Numbered from the stretch's first letter, positions 32,196-43,292 are shown. The stretch: DNA of 64,000 bases from Strongylocentrotus purpuratus (GCF_000002235.5 NW_022145552.1:2115501-2179500); one strand, 5' to 3'. Program-made: numbers and translations. Notes: a model not told the origin generated them from the sequence alone.

Positions 32196-32664
32196 CAGTC
32201 CCATATACGTCCCGGACCGTCCCGGACCATCCCGGACCCCATCCGGGGTGATCCGGGATTCGGTCCGTGTTGACACCGTGTTGGCACCGGGGTGGTCCTG
32301 GATGGTCCTGGATGGTCCTGGGCGGTCCTGGGCGGTCCGGGAGTCGACCCCGGATGTTTTTGACGGTCAAATACTGCCGGGGTGGTCCGGGACGGTCCGG
32401 GACAATAGTTTGATCCGGGGTGATCCGTGTAGCCACCGTGCTGGGTCCGGGGTCATCCGTAGTGGCGCCGGGGCGGTCCGTGTTGATCCGTGGCAGTCCG
32501 GGAGTGAGTTATTGACCGCCCAGGACCATCCAGGACCATCCAGGACCACCCCGGTGCCAACACGGTGTCAACACGGACCGAATCCCGGATCACCCCAGAT
32601 GGGGTCCGGGATGGTCCGGAGTGGTCCGTGCTCGTCCGTGCTGGTCCGGCTTTATATGGGACTG
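32196..32664. repeat. Foldback element 2, GGTCCGGGG-rich arms
   Basis: Ends CAGTCCCATATA and TATATGGGACTG are inverted repeats. About 130 bases inside each end are also complementary (left CGGTCCGTGTTGACACCGTG; right CACGGTGTCAACACGGACCG). The arms are built of short GGTCCKGG units. A 240-codon plus-strand ORF across both foldbacks is an artefact. Possibly hAT-like by the CAG end; no target duplication seen. Confidence 0.85.
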
Positions 32665-32940
32665 GGGCTTTACTGTCATGAAATAATGGATATAATCTAA
32701 GATTTAGAGGACATTATTTTGTTCATGCAATGAAGGCATACAAATCACATCAGTCACACACACACAATGTTATGTGATGGTCCATGTCACTCAAATTCTC
32801 ATACATGTTTTGCCATATTTGTCCGAGCCTCAGTTTTCTCTTTAATTTTAATTTCCAATTACTACTCAATTACTGGGAAAACTAAATTGTATCATTACAC
32901 ATGTCTGGACTACTGTGATTGATAAAGGTTACCCCACTTG

Positions 32941-33060
32941 ATTTTTTTTTTTTTTTAATATCGGTATCGGTTCCACTTTTAAACCTATATCGGCCGATAC
33001 CGATATGATAAAAAAAGTACCCGATATGCCGATATGATATTGAAACAACACTAAAATTTG
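32941..33060. repeat. MITE fragment with ATCGGTATCGG motifs
   Basis: A poly-T run followed by AATATCGGTATCGG, TATCGGCCGATACCGATATG and CCGATATGCCGATATG, a palindromic motif typical of the ends of hAT-like non-autonomous elements. Boundaries not determined. The remaining 32665-33745 holds no recognised gene. Confidence 0.45.
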
Positions 33061-33745
33061 TTCATCTTCTTTTGGGGGAATATGCACTCTATAAATGAGG
33101 GATAAATTAGTAGCAAGTTTGTGCCGGCAAGTTCAGAGAATTAAGGCAAAGTTAACTGGCAAGATTTTCATTTTTCAAGTGTACGAGTCATTAACGCTTG
33201 AAGTTGATGGTATTCAGTGCTTTTAGTATATTACTTAAGGAGGAAAACTATCTTCAGAAGAGTATGCAATAATAATTTTTTTTTTTAAAGCTGCACCAGA
33301 ACCCATGCGTACAACCTGGAGGGAGGGGGGGGGGGGGTGTATTTCTCATGCATGGTATCAATATTCCCTGGAAATCTTTTCTTTCTCTTTTTGTATTTTA
33401 TTGTTTTGTGAATTTCTTGTTTATTTCTGTTCATGAAATGCCAAAAAAGTGTGACATTTTCTCCAAGAAAATTCACTTTTTTTCCCTTTAGAAATTGACT
33501 TTCAGGATAAATTAAAAGTAAAACAAAAATTGTTTTAAGACAAAAGAAAAAAATGCATGTAAAAACTCCAAATGTGAGATACTTTTTAAAGTGCCTAGTT
33601 GGTTTAAGAGACATCCTAATTTGCAAACTGAAAGCCCTGATGTCGTTTTCTAAAAAAAATGCAATACAAATCTAACAAAGATATGTGGAAATATTGTGGG
33701 AAAGGGGGGAGCCTCCCTCCCCAGGCTTGTGATGGGCATATTTAC

Positions 33746-33854
33746 TTTGTAAGGGACTGCTTCTTGAGCAGCTTCCTCTCATTTGAAAGCTTGTTCCTTG
33801 CAGCTTCTTTCAAAGTCTTCATGTCTGTGTCTGGGTATTGTGCAGCCACGTTTT
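33746..33854 (-). CDS. Exon-like ORF, unknown
   Basis: Between a TTGTTCTACAG acceptor and a CAAA/GTAAAT donor the minus strand reads NVAAQYPDTDMKTLKEAARN then KLSNERKLLKKQSLT. Looks like a basic helical exon of a regulatory or transposon-derived protein, but no family is recognised. Confidence 0.3.
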
Positions 33855-33859
33855 CTGTA

Positions 33860-35466
33860 GAACAAGAGAAGGGTGAAAACATGGACATATACACTTAGAA
33901 GGAAATGAAAGTTAGTCATGTTCAACAATTTTACAAGAACTGAAAGCACAATAGAAACCTTTGATAACGTCATTAAACCCATGTTTGTATACCTCTGTGG
34001 AAAGAACCATGAAATAACCCATTTATGAATTTACTGTACACAACATATGAGAGGAGCAGCTCACAATATCGTCACAAAATGAAAACTTTATAAACATCCG
34101 TAACATCGTCATTCTTTGACGGATTGTCCTCAAATTTATGTGTCTGTCATTATCCTGCTTCGATTAAAATTAATTTCATTTCAGGGTGGACTTCCCCTTT
34201 ACAAATGTAAGCCCAATGCCATGAATTTGATTTAATAGAATGACATTTAGTCAATTTCCCATTTTCACATTTTCTACATGTCTTTTGGGTATGCTCAAAA
34301 AGGTAGGAAAAATTACACCCTATTCATTATGTTTAAGTAGACATGCAAAGAAAATTGCAACTATGCACAAATTATATATAATGTTTATGCTAGAAGCTTG
34401 GAAATGCCAAATGTGTAAGACTTTTGCTCATTACATATCGGGGAATGCAAAAAAAGCAAAGAGAAAATTCAAAAAATGACTGCAGTAATGCGAGCACTTT
34501 GGAGGAATTCGGGAAAATTTGGTGATGTTTTTATTGACGTCATGACATAGTCCAATCTAATGGTAGCAGACGACGTGTCATAGCTCAAGCAAAGATCATA
34601 AGTGCATTCATTGCTACTGAGGAACAGGTTTAATGTACTTCAAATTTGGCTAATTGTGATAATGTTGGAGGAAAAGGTGGCACTGAACCCTGCTATACCA
34701 ATGCCCAGCATAGAAACATTCACTGGAAGGGCATATTTTAGTTTTTGGAAGGCAAGTGTCGTCGTATTTTTGAGTTTGAAAAGCCCACCTAACAATCGTG
34801 AATAGAGGTGGGGCTGCATGCATAACTGAAATGGTAGCAAAGCATAGCTAATGCTGAAAATGATTTTGGCTGAACTGTTTGTGGCGGGCAATTGCATGAG
34901 AGACATGGAATTTCACCTTTTATTTTATAGATTGTCTTTACTGTGGATGTTTTTAAAGCAGATCATTCAAATAACGGGGGAACATGTTACATTCTCTTCG
35001 CATTGGTATGACATATATCCTGCTAAATATCAATAAAACTCTCACTTTGGCAAACAAGTACACCAGAGAATCTGTACATTGTCTATAGGATGTAGTCTGC
35101 TATTGCTAGCTGTGTCTGTAGAGTGACGTCACAAATATCAGCCGTGTTCGGCGAGTTTCGGAAGGTTTTTCCAATGGGAAGGGGGGTGGCATTTATTCCA
35201 ATTTTTCTCGATTTGTGTTTTACAAATCTTTTCCGTGAGGTCGGAAATAGTAATACTGGGGTTGCCATAATCTCTTTTTGCAATTTCATGAAAAATTATT
35301 CATGTTCAGTTTCTTTGCATGGGAACTTTAATTTCTTCTGAGTGATGAATAATATGAGGCCTGATTTCACAAAAAAATAATTATTTTGAAGCAAGGTACA
35401 AATCAAATCTATTAATAAACTTACTGAACAGCTCTTCCATTTTTTGTTTATTTATTTGTGGACGTG
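33860..35466. other. No gene recognised
   Basis: AT-rich sequence; short ORFs lack family features. It ends at the 5-bp target site (CCTCC, 35467-35471) of the LTR retrotransposon. Confidence 0.5.
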
Positions 35467-35471
35467 CCTCC

Positions 35472-35617
35472 TGTTGTATGTCCACTTGGAACTACATTAA
35501 CATGAGATATGATATGTAAATACCACGCCGAGCTAGGCGGAAGGATACAGGAATAAATGGTCTTACAATATGGCTACTAATCAGTAACTACATCGTCTGC
35601 CAGACTATATCATTTCA
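35472..35617 (+). repeat. 5' LTR, truncated at its 3' end
   Basis: Runs from TGTTGTATGTCC to ATATCATTTCA, then breaks into GGGAGACGCG where the intact LTR has CCGAGTCATATAAC. The last 25 bases of the LTR are missing here. Confidence 0.9.
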
Positions 35618-36129
35618 GGGAGACGCGCCATATTTAATGCGTTGCAACTCGATAAGTCCAACAAAACCAGTCCGTCTTAATCGTTACCTAGGCTACGAGT
35701 GTTCACAGTATGTGATCAAAATAAGTTCTCACACAAGACACGCATCAATAATTGTCAATTGGCCGAAAGTTATTTGCATAAATAGAAATATGCCCAGGTA
35801 TTAGCAGTAATTCACCTATTGGTCGGAACTACTTGAATGCTGCTCACATCAAATTAGCAGGCAAAATCAGTTACGAGCATACATGTACACTTTATCGTCT
35901 AACAATAAGTACACAAATTGTCACAATATACCTGAATACTTGGACTATTTATTAACTTTTCTGAACCTGAAACCCAACTCATCAACTGATCTTTCATTTG
36001 GTCCAGACTAGGTCCCGTTTAGGTATTTTGGGATTTCCGTATAGCTAGGCTAAAATATAGTGGCCTACACTCTGCACTATAATTATACCTCTGTAATCTA
36101 CGTCTACTGTAGATGTGTACTTAGTCTAC

Positions 36130-36620
36130 CAAAAAAAAACTACAAGAACAGAGTTTAAAGCACTGATATGAGCACCAGCAGACTTCGATCTAAATCTAGA
36201 CTTCGATCTAGTCTAGTCTAGTTACAATTGAGAATGATGATCCAGGTCAAGAGCTAAAGTCAGACCTGGATCCCTAACTGTTACTCAGTCCCAGATTTAG
36301 ACTCTCACACAGTAGATATCTCCTCGGCACAGGTGCTGAACTGAAATGCAAACCCAACTGCTAGTGTTAGACCAGGTTTAGATTAAACCCTTATATAAAT
36401 CTAGACCGTTATAGGTCTAGACTAGAGCACCGGTCTAAGTCTGAGTCACACATGTATTCAGTAGTGCCTGGCTTGGGCCAGATGATATCCTTGAGTCTAC
36501 TAGAAATTAGACTCCTTATCTTGGACTTTACAAGGTCAAGGATTTTTAGACTAGGTCTAGGTCTACTTGTAGAGTCTAACAAAGTTTAATCTAGACTAGA
36601 TCTAAGTTATAAGATATAGG
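36130..36620. repeat. CTAG-rich tract inside the retrotransposon
   Basis: About 16 CTAG tetranucleotides in 500 bases, mostly as GTCTAGAC/TAGATCTA variants, some in palindromic clusters such as CTAGTCTAGTCTAG. Non-coding. Lies in the inverted internal section. Confidence 0.6.
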
Positions 36621-37180
36621 GTCTAGATTCTAGTCACTCAACAAAAGCAAAACATTCACAATCACATCATGATTAATTGAATTATCAGACAGTAAACTTA
36701 TCACAGGATACCTCCCTGTAATCTGTTCTTATTGTCATTTGTTATTTTGTTCAGGATGTTCCAGATGTAGGCCCTAGTATAATAACAAAGTCAGATTTAG
36801 AGCCTTGTCTTTCTTGAATTGTCTTGTCACAAATGTCGAATCACTTCACAAAGACACAACCACAGCTTCATTTGCTTGTGCGATGTCGCATGCACGGCGA
36901 TGGGAGCTGGAACCGATAATGGATCAGGCCTCGATCAGTCCTGTTGTCTATGCGATGATGAAGCGTTGGATCGGTGATCTGGTCCAAAATATAGATAGGT
37001 CCAGGCCTAGACTCTAGACGATTACAAAGTCCAAGGCGATGCTTGTACTTGTAGATTCACGCCGACGTCGATCTAAGAGCTGGAACCGATAATGGATCAG
37101 GCCGACGTCGATCTAAGGTAGTTGTTGCTAGCTGCTGCTGAGATTATTTTGACTTTGAGTTTGATGAAAGCAGGTCGCCT

Positions 37181-37395
37181 CCTCGTCCGCGTTGATCACG
37201 GATAAGAAAACCGATGGGCGCTGTTCCAATCACTGTCGTTATATCTGCTCTCTCGGTCTGTTGTGTGTAGCGATCAGTGCTACACAACGTCCTCGTCCGC
37301 GTTGATCACGGATAAGAAAACCGATGGACGCTGTTCCAATCACTGCCGTTACATCTCCTCTCTCGGTCTGTTGTGTGTAGCGATCAGTGCTGCTA
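37181..37395. repeat. Tandem 110-bp duplication in the inverted leader
   Basis: CCTCGTCCGCGTTGATCACG recurs at 37181 and 37291, and both units continue with GATAAGAAAACCGATGG and TCTCGGTCTGTTGTGTGTAG. A separate short repeat (GAGCTGGAACCGATAATGG) occurs at about 36904 and 37078. Confidence 0.85.
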
Positions 37396-37632
37396 CATGC
37401 ACATTATGCGGGGAAGACAGTTCCCAGTGCTATTCGGCATTAGCGGAGGCTCGGTGGCTCGTACCCGGGTAATGCAGACGATAGGTTGTGGGATGCAGTG
37501 CGGGAACATCGATGTTGGCAATAATCGTCGACGACCAAACTTCTACTTAGCAGCTAGTTCTCATTTCTTAGTCCAAGTCGAGGAAAACTGCGGTAGCTAA
37601 TGTCCGATTATCGAATAATAGCATGGTATTCT

Positions 37633-37649
37633 CCTTACTGCTGCCACCA
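37633..37649 (-). promoter_or_regulatory. Primer-binding site, inverted (tRNA-Leu type)
   Basis: On the minus strand the LTR end TTACAACA is followed at once by TGGTGGCAGCAGT. This matches the complement of the CCA-tailed 3' end of tRNA-Leu of the AAG/UAG type over about ten bases. It sits in the wrong orientation relative to the integrase ORF, which shows that this section was inverted. Confidence 0.65.
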
Positions 37650-37743
37650 TGTTGTAATATGTTATATGACTCGGTGAAATGATATAGTCTGGCAGACGAT
37701 GTAGTTACTGATTAGTAGCCATATTGTAAGACCATTTATTCCT
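37650..37743 (-). repeat. Inverted partial LTR
   Basis: The complement reads GGAATAAATGGTC through CACCGAGTCATATAAC to TTACAACA, i.e. the last 94 bases of the LTR, including the 3' 25 bases missing from the 5' LTR. It overlaps the retained part of the 5' LTR, so a single clean inversion does not explain it. Confidence 0.9.
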
Positions 37744-37757
37744 AAGACCATTTATTT

Positions 37758-39029
37758 CTACAGCAAGTGAAAGAATTCACTCATGCTGGTTGGCCTGCAA
37801 CTATTCAGGAACTTCCAAACGATTTGCGCCCATTCTGGCCATTTCGTGATGAACTAGGCATGTCTGGAGGTGTCCTCTTCAAAGGCAGGCAGGTGATCAT
37901 TCCCCAATCTATGAGACAAGATATCCTTCAGCAACTGCACAAAGGCCATCCGGGCATCGAGAAGATGAGACTCCTAGCGCGCCAGTCGGTTTACTGGCCA
38001 AACATAAATCGCCAGATTGACGAAAGTGTCAGATTGTGCAACCAATGCCAGGAAAGGATGCCTGAGCAGAGAAGGGAACCACTCCTTCCTCATGAAATCC
38101 CTATCACACCTTGGACCAAAGTAGGCATGGACCTGTTTGAGTTGAATATGGTTCAGTATCTTCTTATAGTCGATTATCACTCGAAATTCCCAGTCGTACA
38201 GCGGTTGACTTCCACAACGAGTGCAAGTGTGGCGAATGCTGTAACTGGCATATTTGGCCTTCTGGGATCTCCTACAGAGATTATGTCAGACAATGGTCCA
38301 CAATTCATCGGTGCAGCTTTTCAGCAAATGTGCAAGGAATGGGGAATTACGCATCAGACCTCCTCACCAAGGTACCCCCAGTCAAACGGACAAATAGAGC
38401 GTACGGTCCGAACAGTGAAAGAGATCATACGGAAAACACAGACAACTGGAGAAAGTACAGCAGCAGCTCTACTAAACCTACGATGTACTCCAGTGGATGC
38501 CCATCTTCCATCCCCAGCCGAAATGATGTTCGGCCGCCAAGTCCGAACACTACTTCCTGCTAACCTTGATTCGAACACAACATATCAAGGACAAAAGAAC
38601 CAGGAACGTTTGGAGCAGCGCAGGGGACGCATGAAGACAGACTACGATGCAGTTGGAAGCAAGCAAGAGCTCCAGCCACTCAGAGTAGGACAGAAAGTCC
38701 GCTTCCTGGACAAAGAATCCCACACTTGGATTCCAGCTGAGGTGACAAACTTATGTAATGATCTACAGGCCAGGTCGTACATAGTCACAACCCCAAATGG
38801 CACGCGACTCAGAAGGAATAGGGTACACTTGAGAGATGTCCCACAAATGCCTCGTCTGGCAGAGCCAACTAAAGATGCGCGCCTAGCTAACACACCTACC
38901 CCAATGAACAAAAAAATTGCAGACGGACTTGACCATGACCAGTCACTAGACCACCAGACAGGATCCGGGACAGACCCTTACAGAACACGTTCTGGACGCA
39001 TTAGTAATAAACCTGTCCGTTATCGTTAA
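37758..39029 (+). CDS. Ty3-type pol fragment: integrase with GPY-like C-terminus
   Basis: About 420 codons, intact frame; upstream stop at 37743. Domains: HHCC zinc-binding (HKGHPGIEKMR...CNQCQ), the DDE core with MDLFEL (first Asp), SDNGPQFIGAAF (second Asp) and PQSNGQIERTVRTVKE (Glu), then a C-terminal domain starting LRVGQKVRFLDKES and ending in a basic RTRSGRISNKPVRYR tail. Role in the family: inserts LTR cDNA into the genome. The ORF starts in the RNase H-integrase linker (KEFTHAGWP), so it has no proper start and is not expressed as a natural protein. All three catalytic acids are present. Its neighbours are the inverted LTR piece and the 3' polypurine tract. Confidence 0.92.
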   Translation, partial: LQQVKEFTHAGWPATIQELPNDLRPFWPFRDELGMSGGVLFKGRQVIIPQSMRQDILQQLHKGHPGIEKMRLLARQSVYWPNINRQIDESVRLCNQCQERMPEQRREPLLPHEIPITPWTKVGMDLFELNMVQYLLIVDYHSKFPVVQRLTSTTSASVANAVTGIFGLLGSPTEIMSDNGPQFIGAAFQQMCKEWGITHQTSSPRYPQSNGQIERTVRTVKEIIRKTQTTGESTAAALLNLRCTPVDAHLPSPAEMMFGRQVRTLLPANLDSNTTYQGQKNQERLEQRRGRMKTDYDAVGSKQELQPLRVGQKVRFLDKESHTWIPAEVTNLCNDLQARSYIVTTPNGTRLRRNRVHLRDVPQMPRLAEPTKDARLANTPTPMNKKIADGLDHDQSLDHQTGSGTDPYRTRSGRISNKPVRYR

Positions 39030-39905
39030 ACACTACCAAAAACAATTTGAAAGAAGAATTAAAACACAAAAAGTGACAGACTATATAGATTGAACAAAGG
39101 TTCCAGTTTATAATTAGAATCTCACATAAAGACACTTCGTGTATATTGGATAATAACCAAAAAAATGTTTACTTATTCATAGCAACAACAACAACAACAA
39201 TAACAAAAAAAAAGAAAAAGGAGAAGAGAGAAATAGCATACAATGATGCTAATGTAAAGAAATGTGCCCAATGGTATCTTTATGTTAGATAATCAAGCAA
39301 CATAACTTTCTTGAATACAGTGTTTTGTGTTGAGTTATTATAAATGTTTTAAGAATATGAGAACAAAGTTGAATATATGTTCTAAAGTTTCCATAGAGTT
39401 GTTCAGTAGCTCTTCCCAGCAAAGTTCTTTGTATGAGCAAATTTTAAACAATGTTTTGCTTATAAACTAGTATTACAGTATTTTGGTTGTAAATATATGT
39501 AAGTACAATTTACTTCTAAATGGCCAAGTTTGGATTAGCAAATAAGAAGTTGGAAATGTCAATATAGAAAAAAAAAAACTGTATAGGCATGTGTTTGCTG
39601 ATGTATATGTAACCGCATAGTTTTATTTTTTATCATTTGGTTTTAGGTATTCCACGTATTAATCTCTCAAAAAAGGACTACTTTATGGATCTAAAGTAAG
39701 GTTGCGAATTTAGGTTCTTATGAATCATAAACATATTCCTTAATTGTTACTTGGCAATCAGTCGGGCATATGTTAAAGTATTTTTAAGGTATTGGTATTT
39801 GCAAAATATTTGCTTGCAGGTGTTTGGAGTTTCAAGAGGTTTTATGATTAACTGTTATAACTTTTCTTCGTTATTCATTTAAAAAAAAATCTATTGTGAG
39901 GGAGA
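39030..39905 (+). other. 3' untranslated internal region and polypurine tract of the retrotransposon
   Basis: AT-rich, no ORF, includes a CAA microsatellite near 39185 and ends in GTGAGGGAGA (39896-39905), the likely plus-strand primer, directly before the LTR. Confidence 0.75.
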
Positions 39906-40066
39906 TGTTGTATGTCCACTTGGAACTACATTAACATGAGATATGATATGTAAATACCACGCCGAGCTAGGCGGAAGGATACAGGAATAAATGGTCTTAC
40001 AATATGGCTACTAATCAGTAACTACATCGTCTGCCAGACTATATCATTTCACCGAGTCATATAACA
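39906..40066 (+). repeat. 3' LTR, first part (second part at 41390-41399)
   Basis: TGTTGTATGTCC to GTCATATAACA, interrupted by the DNA element at 40067-41382. After the element the LTR resumes with TATTACAACA. The inverted LTR copy at 37650 shows the uninterrupted sequence, so the empty site is known from within the window. Confidence 0.92.
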
Positions 40067-41382
40067 CATACATGCCAACATTTGAAAATCAGAAATCTGT
40101 ACACTATGTGCGCGAAGCGCACATCACGAGCGCGAAGTCCTTTTAGCCGGGGTCCAGGGCCCGCTTTAGGGCCCTGGAAGCTCTGGGTTTCCAGATGCTC
40201 TCTGGTGCAATCTGAGCCTATTTTAGGGACCATTTCCCCTAAAATTCAACCCAAGTTTATGGGTAATTTTTGTGTCATACCAAACAAAAAAGTGATTGAA
40301 GTGAATTCCACACTTTAATTTATCCTTGGCAGAGGCAGAGCAGATAATAGACATAGATTTAATTAGCCACTCATGCAGAGTGATGCATTTAAGTCTAGTT
40401 ACTTTTTAAATAATTATACATGACATAGATCTATGCATAAAATGAGACTGGCAATAATGGTATTCAACTTTCCAGACAACAGTCAACAATCCAAAATTAT
40501 TGTAACTCATTGAGCTGCATGTAAATGAGGTTGTCAAAATCAATGTCAGCAGAACAAGACTCCACCACTGATCTTTAGATCTTGCCGACAATAAATGCAG
40601 TATACATAATGCAGAGATGCCAACCCTATATGATGGCTGTCAGTAACATTTACCATATTTGTCCGTAACAAATGGGGGTCTTTCCGGAACGCAAGACACC
40701 GCAGCATAATTTTCGCGCAAAACGTACACAAACACCCAATCACTCTTACTGCATTTCGAACCTACCATTTTTAAGTCCAAAATAAAGATGTGCATAAAAA
40801 CGTTTTTAAAAATCTGTTTCCAGTCAAAGGATCTCCTCCTTGGGTACTCGCTCTTTTGAGTGAATCCATGATAATATTCAGGAAGAAAACACCTCGTTCA
40901 AGCGTCGAATGGCAAATTCGAATCCACAGTCAAACGGCAGAACTCGTATTCTACACACGTACACTCACGATCACCAGTACGGTACCACAGACACTCCAGC
41001 CCAGGCCGCTAGGCCCGGCGTTCATGAACAACAACACACCGTATATCGCACTTGCAATGTGCCCACTGAATCACCGAAGTCTTCGCTACTATACTTTGAA
41101 TGGGTATTGCGGGCGCCGCGCGCACGATCATCTACCACCATGCTCCCCCCAAAATGCACGACCGCACACTAGTATCAAAACAGTAATAACGGCGGCCGTG
41201 TTGTTTCGGAATTAAACAAGATGGCGGCGGACGGACCATGTGCGTGAAAGTGCCTATCCAGTGTAGTCAATGCTATGTATGGAAAGCCAATTTCCCCAAA
41301 ATCGGAACGTTCCGTTTTTTAGGGCTATAAAAACTTCAAAAACGGAACAGTTCCGTTAAAATCGGAACGGTTGGCATGTCTG
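40067..41382. mobile_element. Non-autonomous DNA transposon inserted in the 3' LTR
   Basis: 1,316 bp with 13-bp ends CATACATGCCAAC and GTTGGCATGTCTG (12 of 13 complementary) and a 7-bp target duplication TATAACA at 40060-40066 and 41383-41389. A related end-like motif CAGAGATGCCAAC occurs inside at about 40612, so it may be a composite. Subterminal copies of AAAACGGAAC occur near the right end. No transposase. The superfamily is uncertain: a 7-8 bp duplication with CA...TG ends would fit P- or hAT-like elements. Confidence 0.85.
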
Positions 41383-41608
41383 TATAACATATTACAACAC
41401 CTCCTGCCCTGCGTTGGTATTCGATGCCCCCCCCCCCCCCCCTGTAAGGGAATGGCTTGCCATTTCCTGCCTCGTAAATGTTCTGGTCATTAAGTCCTGC
41501 AAGTATTTTGAGGCATTGTTGGTGGCACTTTTTCTTGCTTTTTTGGAGTCATACTTCGGAGAGACGGGATCCTGCATTAAATTAAAAAAAAATCAAAGGG
41601 GTATTCAT

Positions 41609-42033
41609 TAGTGCTGGTCGATATTTGATTTGAAGGTTAACCGATTATCGTCAGTAAAATATCGTCGATAACACGATATATCGTGGAGCCGGAAAACGGC
41701 TTCACGTTCACGTGCGTGCATGTGTGTATGCATGTGTTTGTGTGTGTATACGGACTACTGAATGTATTATATGACAAGTGCAGTGTGAGTGTATACTATA
41801 CACTCACACTGCACTTGCCATAATACAGTCAGTACACACACAAACACACAAGTCCCGCTGCTCAATGAATAACACGTGTCTGGACTCTGGAACTCATGCA
41901 TAATATCAACGATATTTGGGTCATATCGTGTCTCCGCGATATATCGAAATAATCATGAGATCATAATCGCGTATTCGATATTATTTTCATATCGCCTAAT
42001 TTAGATAATATCGAAATACCGCCCAGCACTATA
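41609..42033. mobile_element. MITE with 8-bp target duplication (hAT-like)
   Basis: Ends TAGTGCTGGTCGATATTTGA and ATATCGAAATACCGCCCAGC + ACTATA are inverted repeats. The duplication GTATTCAT is at 41601-41608 and 42034-42041. The centre (about 41740-41850) is a long perfect hairpin around GTGTATACTATACAC. No coding. Confidence 0.8.
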
Positions 42034-42340
42034 GTATTCATTTTAATACTGCACTTAGACCAATTGCAAATAGACAATTAGATGTATAAAAAAAAAAAAA
42101 TTTAAAAATCAATTGGCCCACCCATGAGAACTCTGCAGTTGACAGCGCAACCGCAGCAAAAAAAAAAAAAAAAAAAATCCCAGAATGGTGTAAATGGATC
42201 ATATCAATTACAAAAAAAATATACTAGAGTTCATAACCATGCTCAATCAATAATCGCATTACAAATTACCCTTCAATTAACAATAACAGTAAGTTCTAAA
42301 GATAACATAAGGGAAAAATATCTTTAAAAATTAAACTTAC

Positions 42341-42459
42341 ACAGTGAGTAATCAATTTGGAAGATGGGGACGGTGATGAGTTGGAAGATGTCGGGGAGTT
42401 GGAGGACTGACGGACGTTCTGCTTGATGTTTTTCATCTCCTGCAGAAGTGCTGGTAGCT
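42341..42459 (-). CDS. Exon-like Ser-rich ORF, unknown
   Basis: Between a TTCTCATGTAG acceptor and a CACTGT/GTAAGT donor the minus strand reads LPALLQEMKNIKQNVRQSSN, then a Ser/Pro run. Probably an exon of an element- or chromatin-protein gene. An upstream minus-strand stretch near 42560-42640 (HQFQDDVTEKRNKARKKS) also looks coding. Confidence 0.3.
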
Positions 42460-43201
42460 CTACATGAGAAAAAAAGGAAACAATTAAAATATGAACTCAA
42501 TTTTGACATGGGTATGACGATTGAGGATTCAGGCTTACGTTCCTCGCAACTATCTGGGAAGAAATCACATTTGATTTCTTTCTTGCTTTATTTCGCTTCT
42601 CAGTAACATCGTCCTGGAATTGGTGTATGTTTTCTTCGACTGTAGCGGTGAATAATAAGTCATCCTAATGCATATGTCCTCTCCAAACACCTCCTCATCC
42701 GCCATAACTTCAACAAAGCCCTTGCACGAAAATTACACAAAATCCTGTGGCATCTAGTTTGGCTTAGCTCGACACATAATAAGTATTATCCTTCTGTAAC
42801 CGCCCACCGAGGGGCTAAGAACTCCAGCTTGTCGATCGGGTAGTTCTTCTCACTATTGGATAAGCCACGGCTGCCTTATTATTTCAACATTATACAAGTT
42901 TGATACTGCTTTCAGTACGAGCTCGTGTGTCCATACCTCGTCTTTGCTCATCGCTATAAGGTAATTTTCCCAGTATTGGTTGGGAATCCATGTACTAATA
43001 CGAGAGCCACATGCAGTATATTAATTTGTCTCCAGATATTCAATTACTTGAGCCCTTAATTGTTCATGATTAATTTGAACATTCCTGGTCAATCCTGGTT
43101 GGTCCGCCAGAGCATGAAACTTACAGTTCCTATATCCCCTGGGGTTCTGGGTTCTCGATACTGTTAGCCTGCACTGGCAATGTTAGAATCAAGATTCCTG
43201 T

Positions 43202-43292
43202 GAACACTGACCTGTGAACGTGAGAGGCGGTTTTAATAGTAGTCCACTCTCCCTCTCCACCACACCCAGTAGGACGTCTCTGCATCTAGTGA
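43202..43292 (-). pseudogene. Fragment related to the DUF3987 gene 3' part
   Basis: The strings GACCTGTGAACGTGAGAGGC and CCACTCTCCCTCTCCACCA occur here and at 23880-24060 in the same order. The minus strand reads VEREGEWTTI here, parallel to LGGEGEWIVI there. About 100 bases only. The rest of 42460-44138 has no recognised gene. Confidence 0.55.

Larger units (their letters stand above)
35472..41399 (+). mobile_element. Ty3-type LTR retrotransposon, rearranged, with nested insertion
   Basis: Limits are set by identical TGTTGTATGTCC starts at 35472 and 39906, a terminal TTACAACA at 41399, and a perfect 5-bp target duplication CCTCC at 35467-35471 and 41400-41404. The 3' LTR (39906-40066 plus 41390-41399, 171 bp) follows a purine tract GTGAGGGAGA. 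The 5' LTR is cut at 35617. Between 35618 and 37743 the sequence is inverted relative to the element and carries a primer site and LTR piece. Integrase is the only pol domain left. Gag, protease, reverse transcriptase and RNase H are missing, so it cannot move by itself. The 5' and 3' LTR copies are near-identical over their shared 146 bases, so the insertion is young. Confidence 0.9.

Noticed and set aside
31978..32700. 240-codon plus-strand ORF rich in Pro, Gly and Arg
   Set aside because: It spans two foldback elements; the composition mirrors the GGTCCGGG units on both arms and there is no domain or splice evidence.
40790..41215. 141-codon ORF inside the nested DNA element as a transposase
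   Set aside because: No catalytic motif, low-complexity Thr/Pro/Arg composition and an overlapping alternative frame of similar quality; the element looks non-autonomous.
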